Assembly (NCBI GenBank): GCA_021521415.1
Contig: JAIQDT010007303.1
Span: forward strand, 62,001-126,000
Direction of reading: 5' to 3'
DNA from: Bidens hawaiensis
Taxonomy: Eukaryota > Streptophyta > Magnoliopsida > Asterales > Asteraceae
Length of the DNA stretch: 64,000 nt
Of the stretch, positions 1 through 10,490 are shown one piece after another. The position numbers were made by a program, and so were the translations under genes. The notes under the pieces were generated by a model that had not been told where the DNA came from, did not search any database, and saw only the letters and a list, made by a program, of their open reading frames with translations. Within the stretch, counting starts at the first letter, position 1. Each line of letters starts with the position of its first letter.

Positions 1-201
1 ACCAGTACGGTTATCATAATACCAAATATTAAGCTTATTGTAAAGACTTTGGGAAAAAGTCTTAACATGAACTTTCTTCAATGTACAAGGGGCTTTACTT
101 TAAGAAATAGTTTCCTCTAGCCAGTTCTGGGATCTATCTTGTTGAAACCTATGAAGAATGAATCGATTTTGGATCATTACTATGGATATAGTTATGTGAT
201 A
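1..201 (-). other. Fragment of a copia 3' region, paralogous to 945-1145
   Basis: No ORF is kept here. The stretch aligns by eye, in the same orientation, with about 945-1145 of this window (shared blocks around the 'gtgcggtt..ataccacat' and 'ttcctcta..ggatc' words). It is therefore a second copy of the 3' part of the minus-strand ORF annotated at 779-2465. Because it lies just outside the LTR at 202-673, the simplest reading is that copia-Z inserted into an older relative of itself. Similarity is moderate, so alignment details are uncertain. Confidence 0.5.
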
Positions 202-673
202 TGTTAGAGGTGATTGAATACGTTAACGAAGTGTGTGTGTGTTGAGAGAGCAAATTGGCAGAGTAACGTCACTCAGAGAATAATATAAATCACACTTGTT
301 AATTTACGATCTGCACACAGACTATATATAGAAGATGAGTCCCATTCATTATACATTTCATAACGAATGGGGATCATTCGTCTTCATTATCTAACTTAAC
401 TTAATAGTATAGCAAATGACTCATACATTATACCTCATCCGTTAACATTCCATAACGAATGGTACAGTGATAATAACGATTATGCTCATTTGTTAAACAT
501 CCTTAACGAATGGCTAATAATAATAACGTATGGGTTTGTTCGTTAAATACACTTAACGAATGACCACATATATATAACGAATGGACTGGTGAAAAGACCA
601 AAAATGTCCTTTTACATTAATAAGAATAAATTACAATAAAGACGACGGAGACGACCAAAACAATGCACTAACA
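202..673 (-). repeat. LTR of outermost copia element (copia-Z), minus orientation
   Basis: The segment runs TGTTAG..CTAACA on either strand, typical copia LTR tips, and about 472 bp long. On the minus strand it is preceded immediately by a purine-rich tract (674-687), which makes it the 3' LTR of a minus-strand element. On the minus strand it has a TATA-like run (around 325-331) near its 3' part. The middle is filled with the word TAACGAATG and its complement (near 361, 450, 503, 554, 575 and variants). Its first 16 or so bases resemble those of LTR-I at 60254. The outer edge at 202 is chosen from the inverted tips; the partner LTR is not in the window. Confidence 0.6.
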
Positions 674-687
674 AACTCCCCCTCATC
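674..687 (-). promoter_or_regulatory. Polypurine tract of copia-Z
   Basis: On the minus strand this reads GATGAGGGGGAGTT directly before the LTR tip TGTTAG. It is a standard plus-strand primer for LTR retrotransposons and fixes the element's orientation. Confidence 0.6.
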
Positions 688-778
688 TCGTGCTCTTTGT
701 CTTTGATCAGTTGAACATCTTAGTCTTCCAGTCCGTATAGTTATGAACTCCAAACGTGTTGCAAACACGAGCGAAACG

Positions 779-2465
779 TTAGAATTGCATAGCACGTTCA
801 AAATCTTCAATCTCGGCAAACCGCATCTCATTCTTAAATACCACGTCGTTGTCGGACTCCGATAAGTTAACAAGCCATATCAGATCAATCACCTGTATAA
901 AATCAGTCTTCAATCCCGTACCGAGTACTACGACGGCTTCACCGGTGCGGTTGTGGTAATACCACATGTTGAAAGTCTTGTAAAAAATTTAGGGGAAAGT
1001 CTTCACAGGTACTCGTTTTATCGTCCTCGACGGCTTCACTTTCTATACAAGCTTCCTCTAATTATTCCTTGGATCAATCTCGTTGATGTATTTCCATGTA
1101 GGAACCTGTAGTTTGAAGAATTTGAACCCGTGACGTACCTTGAATAATAAGTGACAATAGAACTAATTTGCCATCTCGCTTTTTCCGCGATTAAAAAACG
1201 GCCTATTTGCGAGTGTACACACATCCCATCTTGGTAAAGTAAGAACATCTGCAATGTGTTGATAATATTGCACGTCATGTTCCCACTTTATTATGCATAC
1301 CTTAAGATCAGAATCATACAACCACGAAATGAAATCACCTTTGACAGTCTTAGATGCTTTGAATGTTGTCATCTGGTGAGCCATTGCACGTGCTTTGACC
1401 TCCTTCTGATTTTCTTTATCCGCATACCGATAAACCTCCATAATCTTAGAAAGACGAGCTTTTTTGTGTACCTTAAAAATGCCCTCGAAAGCAGGATCTT
1501 TCGAACTTGAACTCAACCCGATACTTTCTTCCCATTCTTCTTTTTCTTCTCAAGATGCTCTTCAGCTGCTTGTACATGTTCTTTGGTGAAGAATGGAATA
1601 CCCTGATCAACATTGGTACGTGTCTATAGATCAGGATACTTCTCAGCTATCACATCTTCTACCTCAATGTCTTCATAATTAAACGATGTATCCCGAGATG
1701 TGATACTTGTATCAAACCTTACTTCATCATCATCATCTATCACTTCCACATCCTCCTCATTATCCAACGCATCTAATTCTTCATCATTCAGACCAAGTAG
1801 TAACGAGATTTGATCTCGGGATAAGGCAAAATCAACGAATTCCTCTTCCTCACTATCCATAAATAAAATGGTGTTAGTTTTGACCGACTCAATTGGCTTC
1901 AAGTTAGTAGTGTATTGATACACTACCAATTGCCGATCAATACCCTCAGTTTTAACACCACCAGTAGATGTACTTTCATGTTGCCCATACCAACATCAGA
2001 GTCTTTCTCGTCATCGTTATCCTTCAATTTCTTCAACATATTGTCTTTGCACACGAGTTGAAGGATAACGTTTTCTAGCTCTTTCGGCTTCCCCACTGGG
2101 TAGTAACAATGGTGCGAAGTTCACAAATCTCTTTTTGGAAGTAAGAGACGTGGATCACCATTCTACATTGATCCATCCTCATTTGATCTTGCAATTAACG
2201 GTCAGCAGCCATTTGAATTTCCTGGAGATGTATTAAACTTAACAGCATATCCATTTGCTGAGGAACAATCAAAGAATGAAATGTAGGAGGCAATAGCTGC
2301 ACTGGATTTTGAGGATGATTGAACCTCATGAAAGAAAAAGCAGACGGCTGCATAGACATCATCGTTGGTGCATGAGTTGTAGGAATCGTAGTGATTGGAG
2401 AGGTCGGAATAGGAGACAACATCGACTGTGGAATCAAAGATAATCTTGGATCAGATGATGCCATT
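779..2465 (-). pseudogene. Broken 3' ORF of copia-Z, protein family not recognised
   Basis: A coding-like stretch on the minus strand, starting at an ATG near 2465 (MASSDPRL...) and ending at the stop at 779-781. It is broken into at least four open segments. Reading order: a Pro/Ser/Thr-rich N-terminus (2465-2195); an acidic segment with runs of E and D (1929-1624); a Lys-rich segment then a conserved-looking globular part (about 1622-1163, with FISWLYDSDLKV and an A-rich break just before it that looks like a single-base loss); then 1120-779 in one frame with three stops, including WKYINEID and WYYHNRTGEAVVVLG. The position, between where pol would be and the 3' LTR, is that of the extra 3' ORF of some plant copia elements; its role is unknown. 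Gypsy-A inserted about 40 bp upstream of its ATG. It could instead be a captured host gene. Confidence 0.45.
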
Positions 2466-4034
2466 GTTATAAGTGTAATGGCCGGGGTACTAACAACAAT
2501 AGATACTGATGTATATAAAAATATACATCTTTTTAGCATCAAATAATCTCTAAAAACTGCAACTTCTATTGTATAATATAGTTCAAATGACGACTTATCA
2601 TGCTAAAACGTATTTTCAGGTGAATCCAAGCCTCAAACGAAGAAACGAATGAAAAGCTATAGAAAAATTAAAGAAAACAACAAAACACACCCCCATGCAT
2701 CGGGGAACACACCCCCATGCTTTCTGGTACAAGAAAAGATAAAAATCTGCAAGAAAAGACAAAACACTGGACAACTAGATATAGGGTTGTGCTTCAGAGA
2801 ATATGGGGCCGTGGTCACCTTTCAGAAAAGACAAAATAAAATATAACAGACACCCAAAACACGGGTCCCTGCCTCAGGAAGCATGCCCCCGTGGAGAGTC
2901 AGTATGTACGATTAAACAGAGCATTAAATGCGAGTGGACAACTAGACACGGGGGTGTGCCACATGGAGCACGGGGCCGTGCCTGAGTTCCCAGAAAACCT
3001 AAAAATAGTGGAGCATGTTGCATTCATTTGGTGTGCTTGAATAGAGTTCTATAAAGGTTTCTCTTATAAAAACACTCACTTTACACGTATATTGAAGGTC
3101 TTGTGGAGAGTTTGAAGGCTTGGAGGTTATCATCATCACCATCATCCATCACCATTAAAGAAGGAAGATTTATCCACATTTGGTTAGATTGTTCTAGTTT
3201 GATCATGTTTTTGTTATCTTCATCTCTTTTTGATGTTTATAACCATGCTCACAATGAGCTAAACTCCATTTACCATCTAATTTCTATGAAGAAGCTTTGT
3301 TTTACTTGATGATTATCTTAAATATTTGATTTGGTTTAGTAAAGTACATGGTTCTCTTGCAATTAATGAAAAATGTTTTATCACTTTAACTCAACAAATC
3401 AAGGTTGATGATTAACAATCATTCATGATTCACTCATGTTCTTGGAGACTAGAAATGGTAAAATGAATACTTTGATAACTTATCCAAGATAAAACATGGA
3501 TCCTTATATTGTACTTAGAAATGATAAGATATAAGCTATGATCTACTTCTCTAGTTTTGATAATTCCAAAATAACATTGTTAACACGATTGCATAGGTTA
3601 TCATACTAGTTAAAGAAATCATATGTTAAAGTAATGCGTAATTATAACCTACTTAAATAAACCAAGGGGAGGTTGTGTGATAAACTATAACCACGCAAAC
3701 TTTTTAGAATTGGTATTTGAGAAATCGAAGTCAATTCTAATCTTTCTACTTTACTAAACTACTTGCCTACTAAAATTGACATTCTCATGGTAAACATAAA
3801 ATTAAGCAAAGGTCGACTTAAAAATATGCATGCAACTTTATTTTATGCCATAGAATATGTTCACTTAGAAATGAGGGGCTATTCTATCATATATTATTAA
3901 GGCAATTTATCACATATTTACATTATAATCATCAAGGAAGAATGGAGTGGATTCTTGATCTTAGATGGTAACCTTCATATAATTGAATTTCTCATTTTGA
4001 ATAAATCTTCTAGTTCACCTATATATATATATAT

Positions 4035-6244
4035 AGGGGATGGTTCATGCGAGAAATGATATTAGAGCGAAAAGTACGAGAAGTGAATCTCATCCATTGA
4101 TTATACAAATCAATGGTTAAAAATAAATGATGGCATTTTGGTAATTATGTTGATGATTATATCAAATGCTCTTTGCTTTAAAGGATAGAATTGTAAAAAT
4201 GGTGTATGTTATAATACGTAACGTCAGCCATTACATTTGTTTCAAAAAGAAATTCCTAATATTTGTTTTATGTGTCTAGTAAATAATATACTTAAATTAA
4301 GGGTTTCATGTGGATGCAATACAAATATTTGTTTGCGAGTGCGGTTAGCTGTGTGCCATTAAATTAGTGCTACTATAAAGTGTTAATATTGTTTCCATTT
4401 AATTCACACTAAACCTGATGGGGTACTAAACCTGATGGAGAGTTTTGAACGACGAGTTTAGCGCGTCAACAATTCACATTGGAATACTTTATTTGTGCGA
4501 AAGTTGAGTTCATTAACATTCTCGGTTTAGTCATCGCCTTTAAAATTATATTTGAACATGTTTGGTTTTTTGTTGGTTATTTTTTATTTCTGTTTTGAAC
4601 CATTGGGTTATGAGCAACGTACTTGTAATTTGGTTTAGCATTTATGAATTTGTGTATAGAGCAAGTATTAATTTTAATATTTATGTGTGGTTATAACTAC
4701 TTATAATTTGGTTTAGTATTCATGAATAGGTATTATTTGAATCTTTGTTATGTGTGTAGGTGTAAATATATATGTACCTACGTATATACATAACATGCAT
4801 ACATACGTACCTATGTACTTACTTGGTACGTACCTAGGTACCAACGAACCTACATACATACATATGTGCACCTTTACAAACATTCGTTCATACATACATA
4901 TGGACTTACGTTCATACATTACTACATACAAACGAACCATGTGTGTGGATGTATAAACGTATGTACGTACATACACATAAACATACCTACATACCAACAT
5001 ACGTACATGCATATATACAAATACACGTACATGCTTACATATATACGTACAAATATACAAAATAATGTACCTGCATACCTTCATACAAGAGAAACATACA
5101 TAGATACACACAAATACATATGTGCCTACTTACACACATTCATAAGTACATGTGCACCCAATTACATACATCAATATGTATCAAACATATAAATATACAT
5201 ACCTACACACATACACCTACATACACACATACAAATGTATATACGTACAGGCATACATACATAGCATAAACAATTTGTTATAAAAAACATAAATTTGATA
5301 ATTACGGTGCATAAATTTAAAGTGAGAATATGGATTAGTGTATTATGAAAACCACAATCGAATACCGAAAACAAAAGAAACACAACGGAACTAAGTATAA
5401 CATAATTCAAAATAAGCAACACAATTTTATAAATCAGAACTCGAATCGGTTTCTTTGATTTCATTGGATTCTCCTGATTTATCGATTTCATATGATTCTC
5501 CGATTCCGTAGCTTTCATCGGATTCTATGGTTTGTTTGCATGGGGCCGTGGCCCTTTTTCAAGAGTTTAATAATAAAATTTTGATTGGTGTGCATTTATT
5601 TTAAATCTAAAAATTAAAATGATCTTATAATAAAACTAAAATTAAATAAATTCATAACAGTTAACTAATTTAAATTTAATAGAGACCAAAGTGAAAGTGA
5701 ATAGAATTCATATTAAATGATTAATAATTGCTATACAAAAACGGAGCGAAAAATATCCAAAATGTTACCATCAAACCAAGCCAAAAATGAAAAATGTACC
5801 ACGTTTACATCATAAAATAATCAACTGATTGTGGTAAAAAATGATGGATTACAAAATTGAAATTGAAAATTGATATAAACTAATTGACTGAATTAGGCAA
5901 TACAACAGAATAGATATAGGCTAAAACAACTATTGCTTAATATTATTATCGAATTAGTCATGTTTGAATGAATATTAATATTCTAGTAAATGTTATTTGC
6001 TATGGTGATGGGATTGTGAAGTTTGATGACGGTGGTGAACAATTTTTTTTATTATATTATAAATAAATATAAACAACTAATAAGATTTGAAACTTCCATA
6101 TAGTTACCAAAAATAAGATTTACATAGATTACAATCATACCCTTCAAAATAAATTAAAGTTAAAATATAAAGAAATAATTTCATTGGTTCTAATCACTTC
6201 TCGCACTTCTCGCACTAAAATAACTTCTGAAATGAACCTAATCC

Positions 6245-6245
<1 letters not shown>
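4035..6245. mobile_element. TIR-bounded DNA element (Mutator-like or similar), non-coding
   Basis: The left end (AGGGGATGGTTCATGCGAG...) and the reverse complement of the right end (AGGATTAGGTTCATTTCAG...) align over about 65 bp as imperfect terminal inverted repeats, sharing GGTTCAT and GCGAGAAGTG-like blocks. Both ends sit in TA runs, so the target-site duplication cannot be read exactly; a 9-bp AT duplication would suit Mutator-like elements. No transposase is visible. The interior contains a 500-bp low-complexity stretch and one CATGGGGCCGTG word at 5539-5550. It splits the 5' LTR of gypsy-A. Confidence 0.55.
4745..5265. repeat. Low-complexity ACAT/GTAC tract
   Basis: About 500 bp built from TAC, GTA and CATA words (for example ACATACATACGTACC) in imperfect register, nearly strand-symmetric. 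Long open frames on both strands are a by-product of this composition (Tyr/Val/Cys/Ile and Thr/His/Tyr-rich translations) and should not be called genes. Confidence 0.75.
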
Positions 6246-6276
<31 letters not shown>

Positions 6277-6548
6277 TGAAAGTTTAAAAATCAACCCAAA
6301 AATGATTATCTTACCCAATTGAGTTAAAACGAAGATTTATTATTAGAAATATTTGTGTCCACGAATCAATACTTGCTTCTTAGTTCTTACGAATACTATT
6401 CTACATATACGATAGGTACACTTGTCTATTTTATGTGTGTTTAATCTTAGTAGAAATCACTTTTATAAATTTAAAACACGATCTTGTGCGAAAGCTAAAA
6501 ATCTATCCTCCAAAATTTTAACCACCGCACACGCGAACATCAAGTTTT

Positions 6549-6566
6549 TGGCGCCGTTGCCTGGGA
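6549..6566 (+). promoter_or_regulatory. Primer binding site of gypsy-A (tRNA-Asp type)
   Basis: TGGCGCCGTTGCCTGGGA lies 6 bp after the LTR end. Plant tRNA-Asp ends in ..CCCCGGCAACGGCGCCA, so this complements it with one change. It is characteristic of Athila elements. Confidence 0.85.
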
Positions 6567-6706
6567 CATGATATATTTTTAAGAACGATCCAAGTTTTCA
6601 TTTAATCATTGTTTATAAATTCTACAAATTCCTAACTTTTATTTTTTTTACTAACTGTTAGATTAGATTTTTCTTATTTTAAGGCTAGCCTAACCTTTAC
6701 CTTAGT

Positions 6707-7238
6707 TGATAGAACCGAGCCCCGGTGCGGAAGCGTGAATAATCGGTATTAAACAACGGTGTGGAGCTCGGAATTAGAGTTAGGATCGAATCTAACTCGT
6801 ATTCACTCTTGAAAGATATTTGGACGGATGAGATGTATTGGGAGAGGGCCTGATTTGATTAACAATCAATAATAGGATGAACAATTATAATCAAAACACA
6901 AAAGATAGAACTGGCAGTATGATTTCATTAGTCGAATGATTCTCATAAAAAAGAACCACTCATACATACATTCATACATACATACAATCGATTAAGAAAT
7001 ATCAGCCGCCACCAGGAGAGCTCATCCTGGAAGCGGAGACTCTCTCAAAGGGATAAAACCCTAATTCTCACACATACACAATACACTCACTCATACTAAA
7101 CAAATGAATAAAAACATCTACTTGTACTAGTCTAGCATGACATGGTCTTCAAGCCATCCACCCTTGGTTGAGACCAAAAATTTTATTTTTCAACCACAAA
7201 TTAATTCGATGTGTCGGTCTAAAATATAAGTCCCAACA
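6707..7238 (-). repeat. 3' LTR of copia-D
   Basis: Direct repeat of 9183-9713. The TATA-like box readable on the minus strand of the other LTR (TAGTATAAATAG) is changed here to TAGTACAAGTAG around 7120-7130. Confidence 0.85.
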
Positions 7239-7250
7239 ATCTCTCCCTTA
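7239..7250 (-). promoter_or_regulatory. Polypurine tract of copia-D
   Basis: The minus strand reads TAAGGGAGAGAT immediately before the LTR tip TGTTGGGAC. Confidence 0.65.
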
Positions 7251-7924
7251 GACCGATGCCATCGAATTTCTTCTATGATCACCTCATAACTCGTTGTCTT
7301 TCGTTGAAATTCTCCCCCTCACGTTAAGCTTCTCCAATTGTTCATTTCGAATCATCACTCTTATATCACTTTTGGATATAGTTGTATGGGCATATGAAAG
7401 AGGCTTTGAACTTCAAAGATCTACTTCAAGTAACAAGGTTATCACAAAAAGAAATAAACTCATTGTGATCATCAAATAATCTTCAATTCTTAACTTGAGT
7501 CTTTCACTTGATTTGAAGCTAACCATTTGCAATGAAATTCAAAGATTTTTACTCCCCCAATTTCGTTGTAATTGTCTTTAATAAATATTTCTTCAAATCA
7601 AGTGTGGGTGAAGCAATCTTGATCATCCTTATAAGATTGTAAAAATCTGAAAATAAACATATTCATATGTTGGTTGACACTAAAAGTGATTAAATCCTTA
7701 AGCTTGGTCAACACTTGTTCTTGTAAAGCTTTTGATGAAGTCGTGAAATTGGATGAGGTTTGAATTCCATAAGCTTGTTGATGATTGGAGAAAAAAAATA
7801 CCAAAATACCCCTGAGTATATATCTTCTATAGAGAACAGCTTGGTCAAACGGTCAATGGCACCAAAAATCTCAAAAGTTTCTTCAAAACCTTGAAATATT
7901 TCACAAACTTTGTTTCCTAGCACA

Positions 7925-8520
7925 CAGTGTGCTTGGGATCACTTTCCTAGCACAGAGTGTGCTTGGGAGCACTTTCCTAGCACAAAGTGTGCTCGGAAGC
8001 ACTTTCATAGCACAAAGTGTACCCGGAAAGCAAAACACTTGTGATTTTTCAATTTTTCAACTAGCACAAAGTGTACTCGAAAGCACTTTCCTAGCACAAA
8101 GTGTACTCGGAAAGCAAAAGTGTGCTCGGATTACTTAGTGCTCGGAAACAAAAGTGTGCTCGGATTACTTAGTGCTTTTTCATTTTCCACCAAACATGCT
8201 CGGAAGCAAAAGTATGCTCGGGAGGAAGGGTGTGCTCGACACAAACTTGAGTTTTCTCTTCACAAGCATAATTGTTCAAGGCAAAACAAAGTATGCTCGA
8301 AAAAGAGTCTGCTCGAATAAATAACAAAGCGTGCCCGAGACTTAAAGAAGATAGTTTTCTTGAGAAGACAAAGGATATGCTCTGGGTTTCACAAAGTGTG
8401 CTCGAATTTGATGTGCTCGAAATAACCTTTGCTTGAGCCAAACAAAGATGTGCTTGGGCAAAACACCTCCTATGCTCGAAGCAACACTTAGTCATTTTCC
8501 ATACTCGAGTTCAGTCTTAT
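7925..8520. repeat. Tandem and dispersed GCACAAAGTGTGCTCGG repeat inside copia-D
   Basis: From 7925 to about 8035 a ~30-bp unit, roughly CACTTTCCTAGCACAAAGTG plus TGCTCGGAAG, occurs about four times. From there to 8520 its pieces (TGCTCGGA, AGTGTGCTCG, AAGCAAAAGTG) recur at irregular spacing. The core AGCACA-AAG-TGTGCT is a small palindrome. ORFs called across it on either strand are repeat artefacts. Confidence 0.75.
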
Positions 8521-9168
8521 ATGATCATAGTATGCTCGAGACACCAAAACTTCATTTCTGCATCATCAGTTACTGATTTTCCCTTGCAGAACCTACTTGA
8601 ATATTCACTTTGCATCTGCTGCAACAAACCATAATGATATTGCCTCTAGTACATGTTCATTTCTGACTTGTACATTCTCCATACCAGTTTGTACCAGTGG
8701 CAATGTTTGTCTACCAAATCATGTACAGTTCGAGCAGCACAAATAACATAAACAACAATGAGCACACATAAACCCTAATTTTCAGATCTGGAAACAGGTA
8801 TCATAATCTGAAATTAATCATTGTAGCAATATCCACGCTATCTCGAAATCATAGAAACCTATCTTCATATCATAATCAACCTTTTTAGATTTGGAAATCA
8901 TCAAATGAACAGTGTTGCCTCAAAACGAGCCAAATAACACTGTTACATCAGATCTGGACCGTTCTGACCAAATAAACATGAAATTGATGTTGGATCTCCA
9001 AACGAGTCATCAACCCAAACATCAATCCATATACTTTTCTCCGAATCATCAAATAATTTCAAAACCCCCAAAAATAATTTCAACGAACTTTATCGTTTAA
9101 CGTCCATGGTGGGTTCAAGAGCGAACTGAATCTGTTCAGCGGTTAGTCTGAACGATTCGGTAACCCAT

Positions 9169-9180
9169 GCTCTGATACCA
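9169..9180 (-). promoter_or_regulatory. Primer binding site of copia-D (tRNA-Met type)
   Basis: The minus strand reads TGGTATCAGAGC, 2 bp inside the 5' LTR. It complements the 3' end of plant initiator tRNA-Met. Confidence 0.8.
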
Positions 9181-9182
9181 AT

Positions 9183-9713
9183 TGATAGAACCGTGCCCCT
9201 GTGCGGAAGCGTGAATAATCGGTATTAAACAACGGTGTGGAGCTCGGAACTAGGGTTAGGATCGAATCTAACTCGTATTCACTCTTGAAAGATATTTGGA
9301 CGGATGAGATGTATTGGGAGAGAGCCTGATTTGATTAACAATCAATAATAGGATGAAAAATTATAATCAAAACACAAAAGATAGAACTGGCAGTATGATT
9401 TCATTAGTCGAATGATTCTCATAAAGAAGAACCACCCATACATACATTCATACATACATACAATCTATTAAGAAATATCAGCCGCCACAAGGAGAGCTCA
9501 TCCTGGAGGTGAGACTCTCTCAAAGAGATAAAACCCTAATTCTCACACATACACAACACACTCACTCATACTAGACAAATGAATAAAAACATCTATTTAT
9601 ACTAGTCTAGCATGACTTGGTCTTCAAGCCATCCACCCTTGGTTAAGACCAAATATTTTATTTTTCACCCACAAATTAATTCGATGCGTCGGTCTAAAAT
9701 ATATGTCCCAACA
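9183..9713 (-). repeat. 5' LTR of copia-D
   Basis: Direct repeat of 6707-7238. On the minus strand a TATA-like TAGTATAAATAG lies near 9593-9604, a plausible core promoter for the element. Confidence 0.85.
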
Positions 9714-9781
9714 TTAGTAAATTTAACTAACCTTTACTTTAGTTTAGATTTAATTAGTTTAAATTTGATTTAATCCCATGT

Positions 9782-10490
9782 ATGTCCTCTACATTCAGAC
9801 CTGAGCTTGTTTCTCCAATCTTGGAACGACTTTTTCACCGAAAATACGCAAACGGACAGTAGAAACCGCTGAAATAATCAAAGACAAATCAGTAGACGAC
9901 CCGACATCAGGAGAAAATCAAGCCTAAGAAATTATAGCAGCACCAAACAATGAACCTAACATAAGCTAGTATGCAAAGCCAACCCTCGAAGGCTACGACA
10001 ATGGAGTGGCTCCACAACAAAATCATCGCAAATTTCAAAATCAAATCAAGCACCATTCATATGGTGGGAAACTCAGTTCAATTTCACGGTCTCCTCGGCG
10101 AAGACTCTCTTTCTCATATATCTCGAATTTTACGAATCTGCGGAATCTTTAAAATTCAAAACTGTTCAGAAGATCAAATTAAACTGAAATCTTTCCTTTC
10201 TCTCTTAGGGGACAAGCCTTAGAATGGACTGAATCCCTTTCTTCTAGTTCCATCACCAACTGGGACCAGATGGTTGAGCAGTTTCTCTTCAAATACTTTC
10301 CGCCTGATAAAACCACATAATATCGAGCCAGCATTACCGAATTCCTGACCGATGATGATGAATCGCTACACGCAGCGTGGGAGAGATACAAAAGTCTTAT
10401 GAGAAGATGCCCACATCATGGACTTAGCGTATGGTTACAAGTACAAACTTTCTTTAACGCACAATCCAGTCAAAACAAACAGGCCATCGA
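9782..10490 (+). pseudogene. Gypsy-A gag, first part
   Basis: The gag reading starts plausibly at the ATG at 9782 (MSSTFRPEL) and drifts through several stops and frameshifts (segments at 9971-10222 and after). Recognisable retrotransposon-gag motifs are GQALEWTESL, NWDQMVEQFLFKYFPP, ESLHAAWERYKSLMRRCPHHG and VQTFFNA, which are typical of Athila gag. It is cut at 10490 by solo LTR-E; the target duplication ATCGA marks the exact break, and the gag continues at 13191. The product would be the capsid/nucleocapsid precursor, but it cannot be made from this copy. Confidence 0.75.

Larger units (their letters stand above)
2507..6542 (+). repeat. 5' LTR of gypsy-A, interrupted by a DNA element
   Basis: It begins TGATGTATAT and ends ..GAACATCA just before the primer binding site. 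Positions 2507-3570 align with the 3' LTR (47571-48619) at roughly 92-93% by eye, which proves it is an LTR. The tip forms a perfect hairpin (9-bp arms, 2508-2516 and 2521-2529, AAAA loop). Four or more copies of a CACGGGGCCGTG-like word lie at 2700-2985. The TATA-like box seen in the 3' LTR (CTATAAATAG) is TAAAAATAG here, near 3001. Without the insertion at 4035-6245 the LTR is about 1.8 kb. Confidence 0.85.
6707..9713 (-). mobile_element. Copia-D: 3.0-kb non-coding LTR retrotransposon
   Basis: Two direct copies of a ~531-bp LTR (6707-7238 and 9183-9713) flank a 1.9-kb interior. The tips are TGATAGAACC..CCCAACA, and the 5-bp target duplication TTAGT is found at 6702-6706 and 9714-9718. A tRNA-Met-type primer binding site (9169-9180) and a polypurine tract (7239-7250) show that it lies on the minus strand. 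No gag or pol is present; the interior is AT-rich sequence plus a tandem/dispersed repeat (7925-8520). It looks like a non-autonomous large derivative dependent on a relative. The LTRs differ at roughly 20-25 sites (about 96% identical by eye). Confidence 0.85.

Noticed and set aside
4713..5518. Long open frames on both strands, Tyr/Val/Cys-rich or Thr/His/Tyr-rich
   Set aside because: They follow the ACAT/GTAC low-complexity tract, have no domain, and overlap on both strands.
7929..8495. Open frames with LAQSVLGSTF-type repeats
   Set aside because: They are translations of the copia-D tandem repeat, not a protein family.
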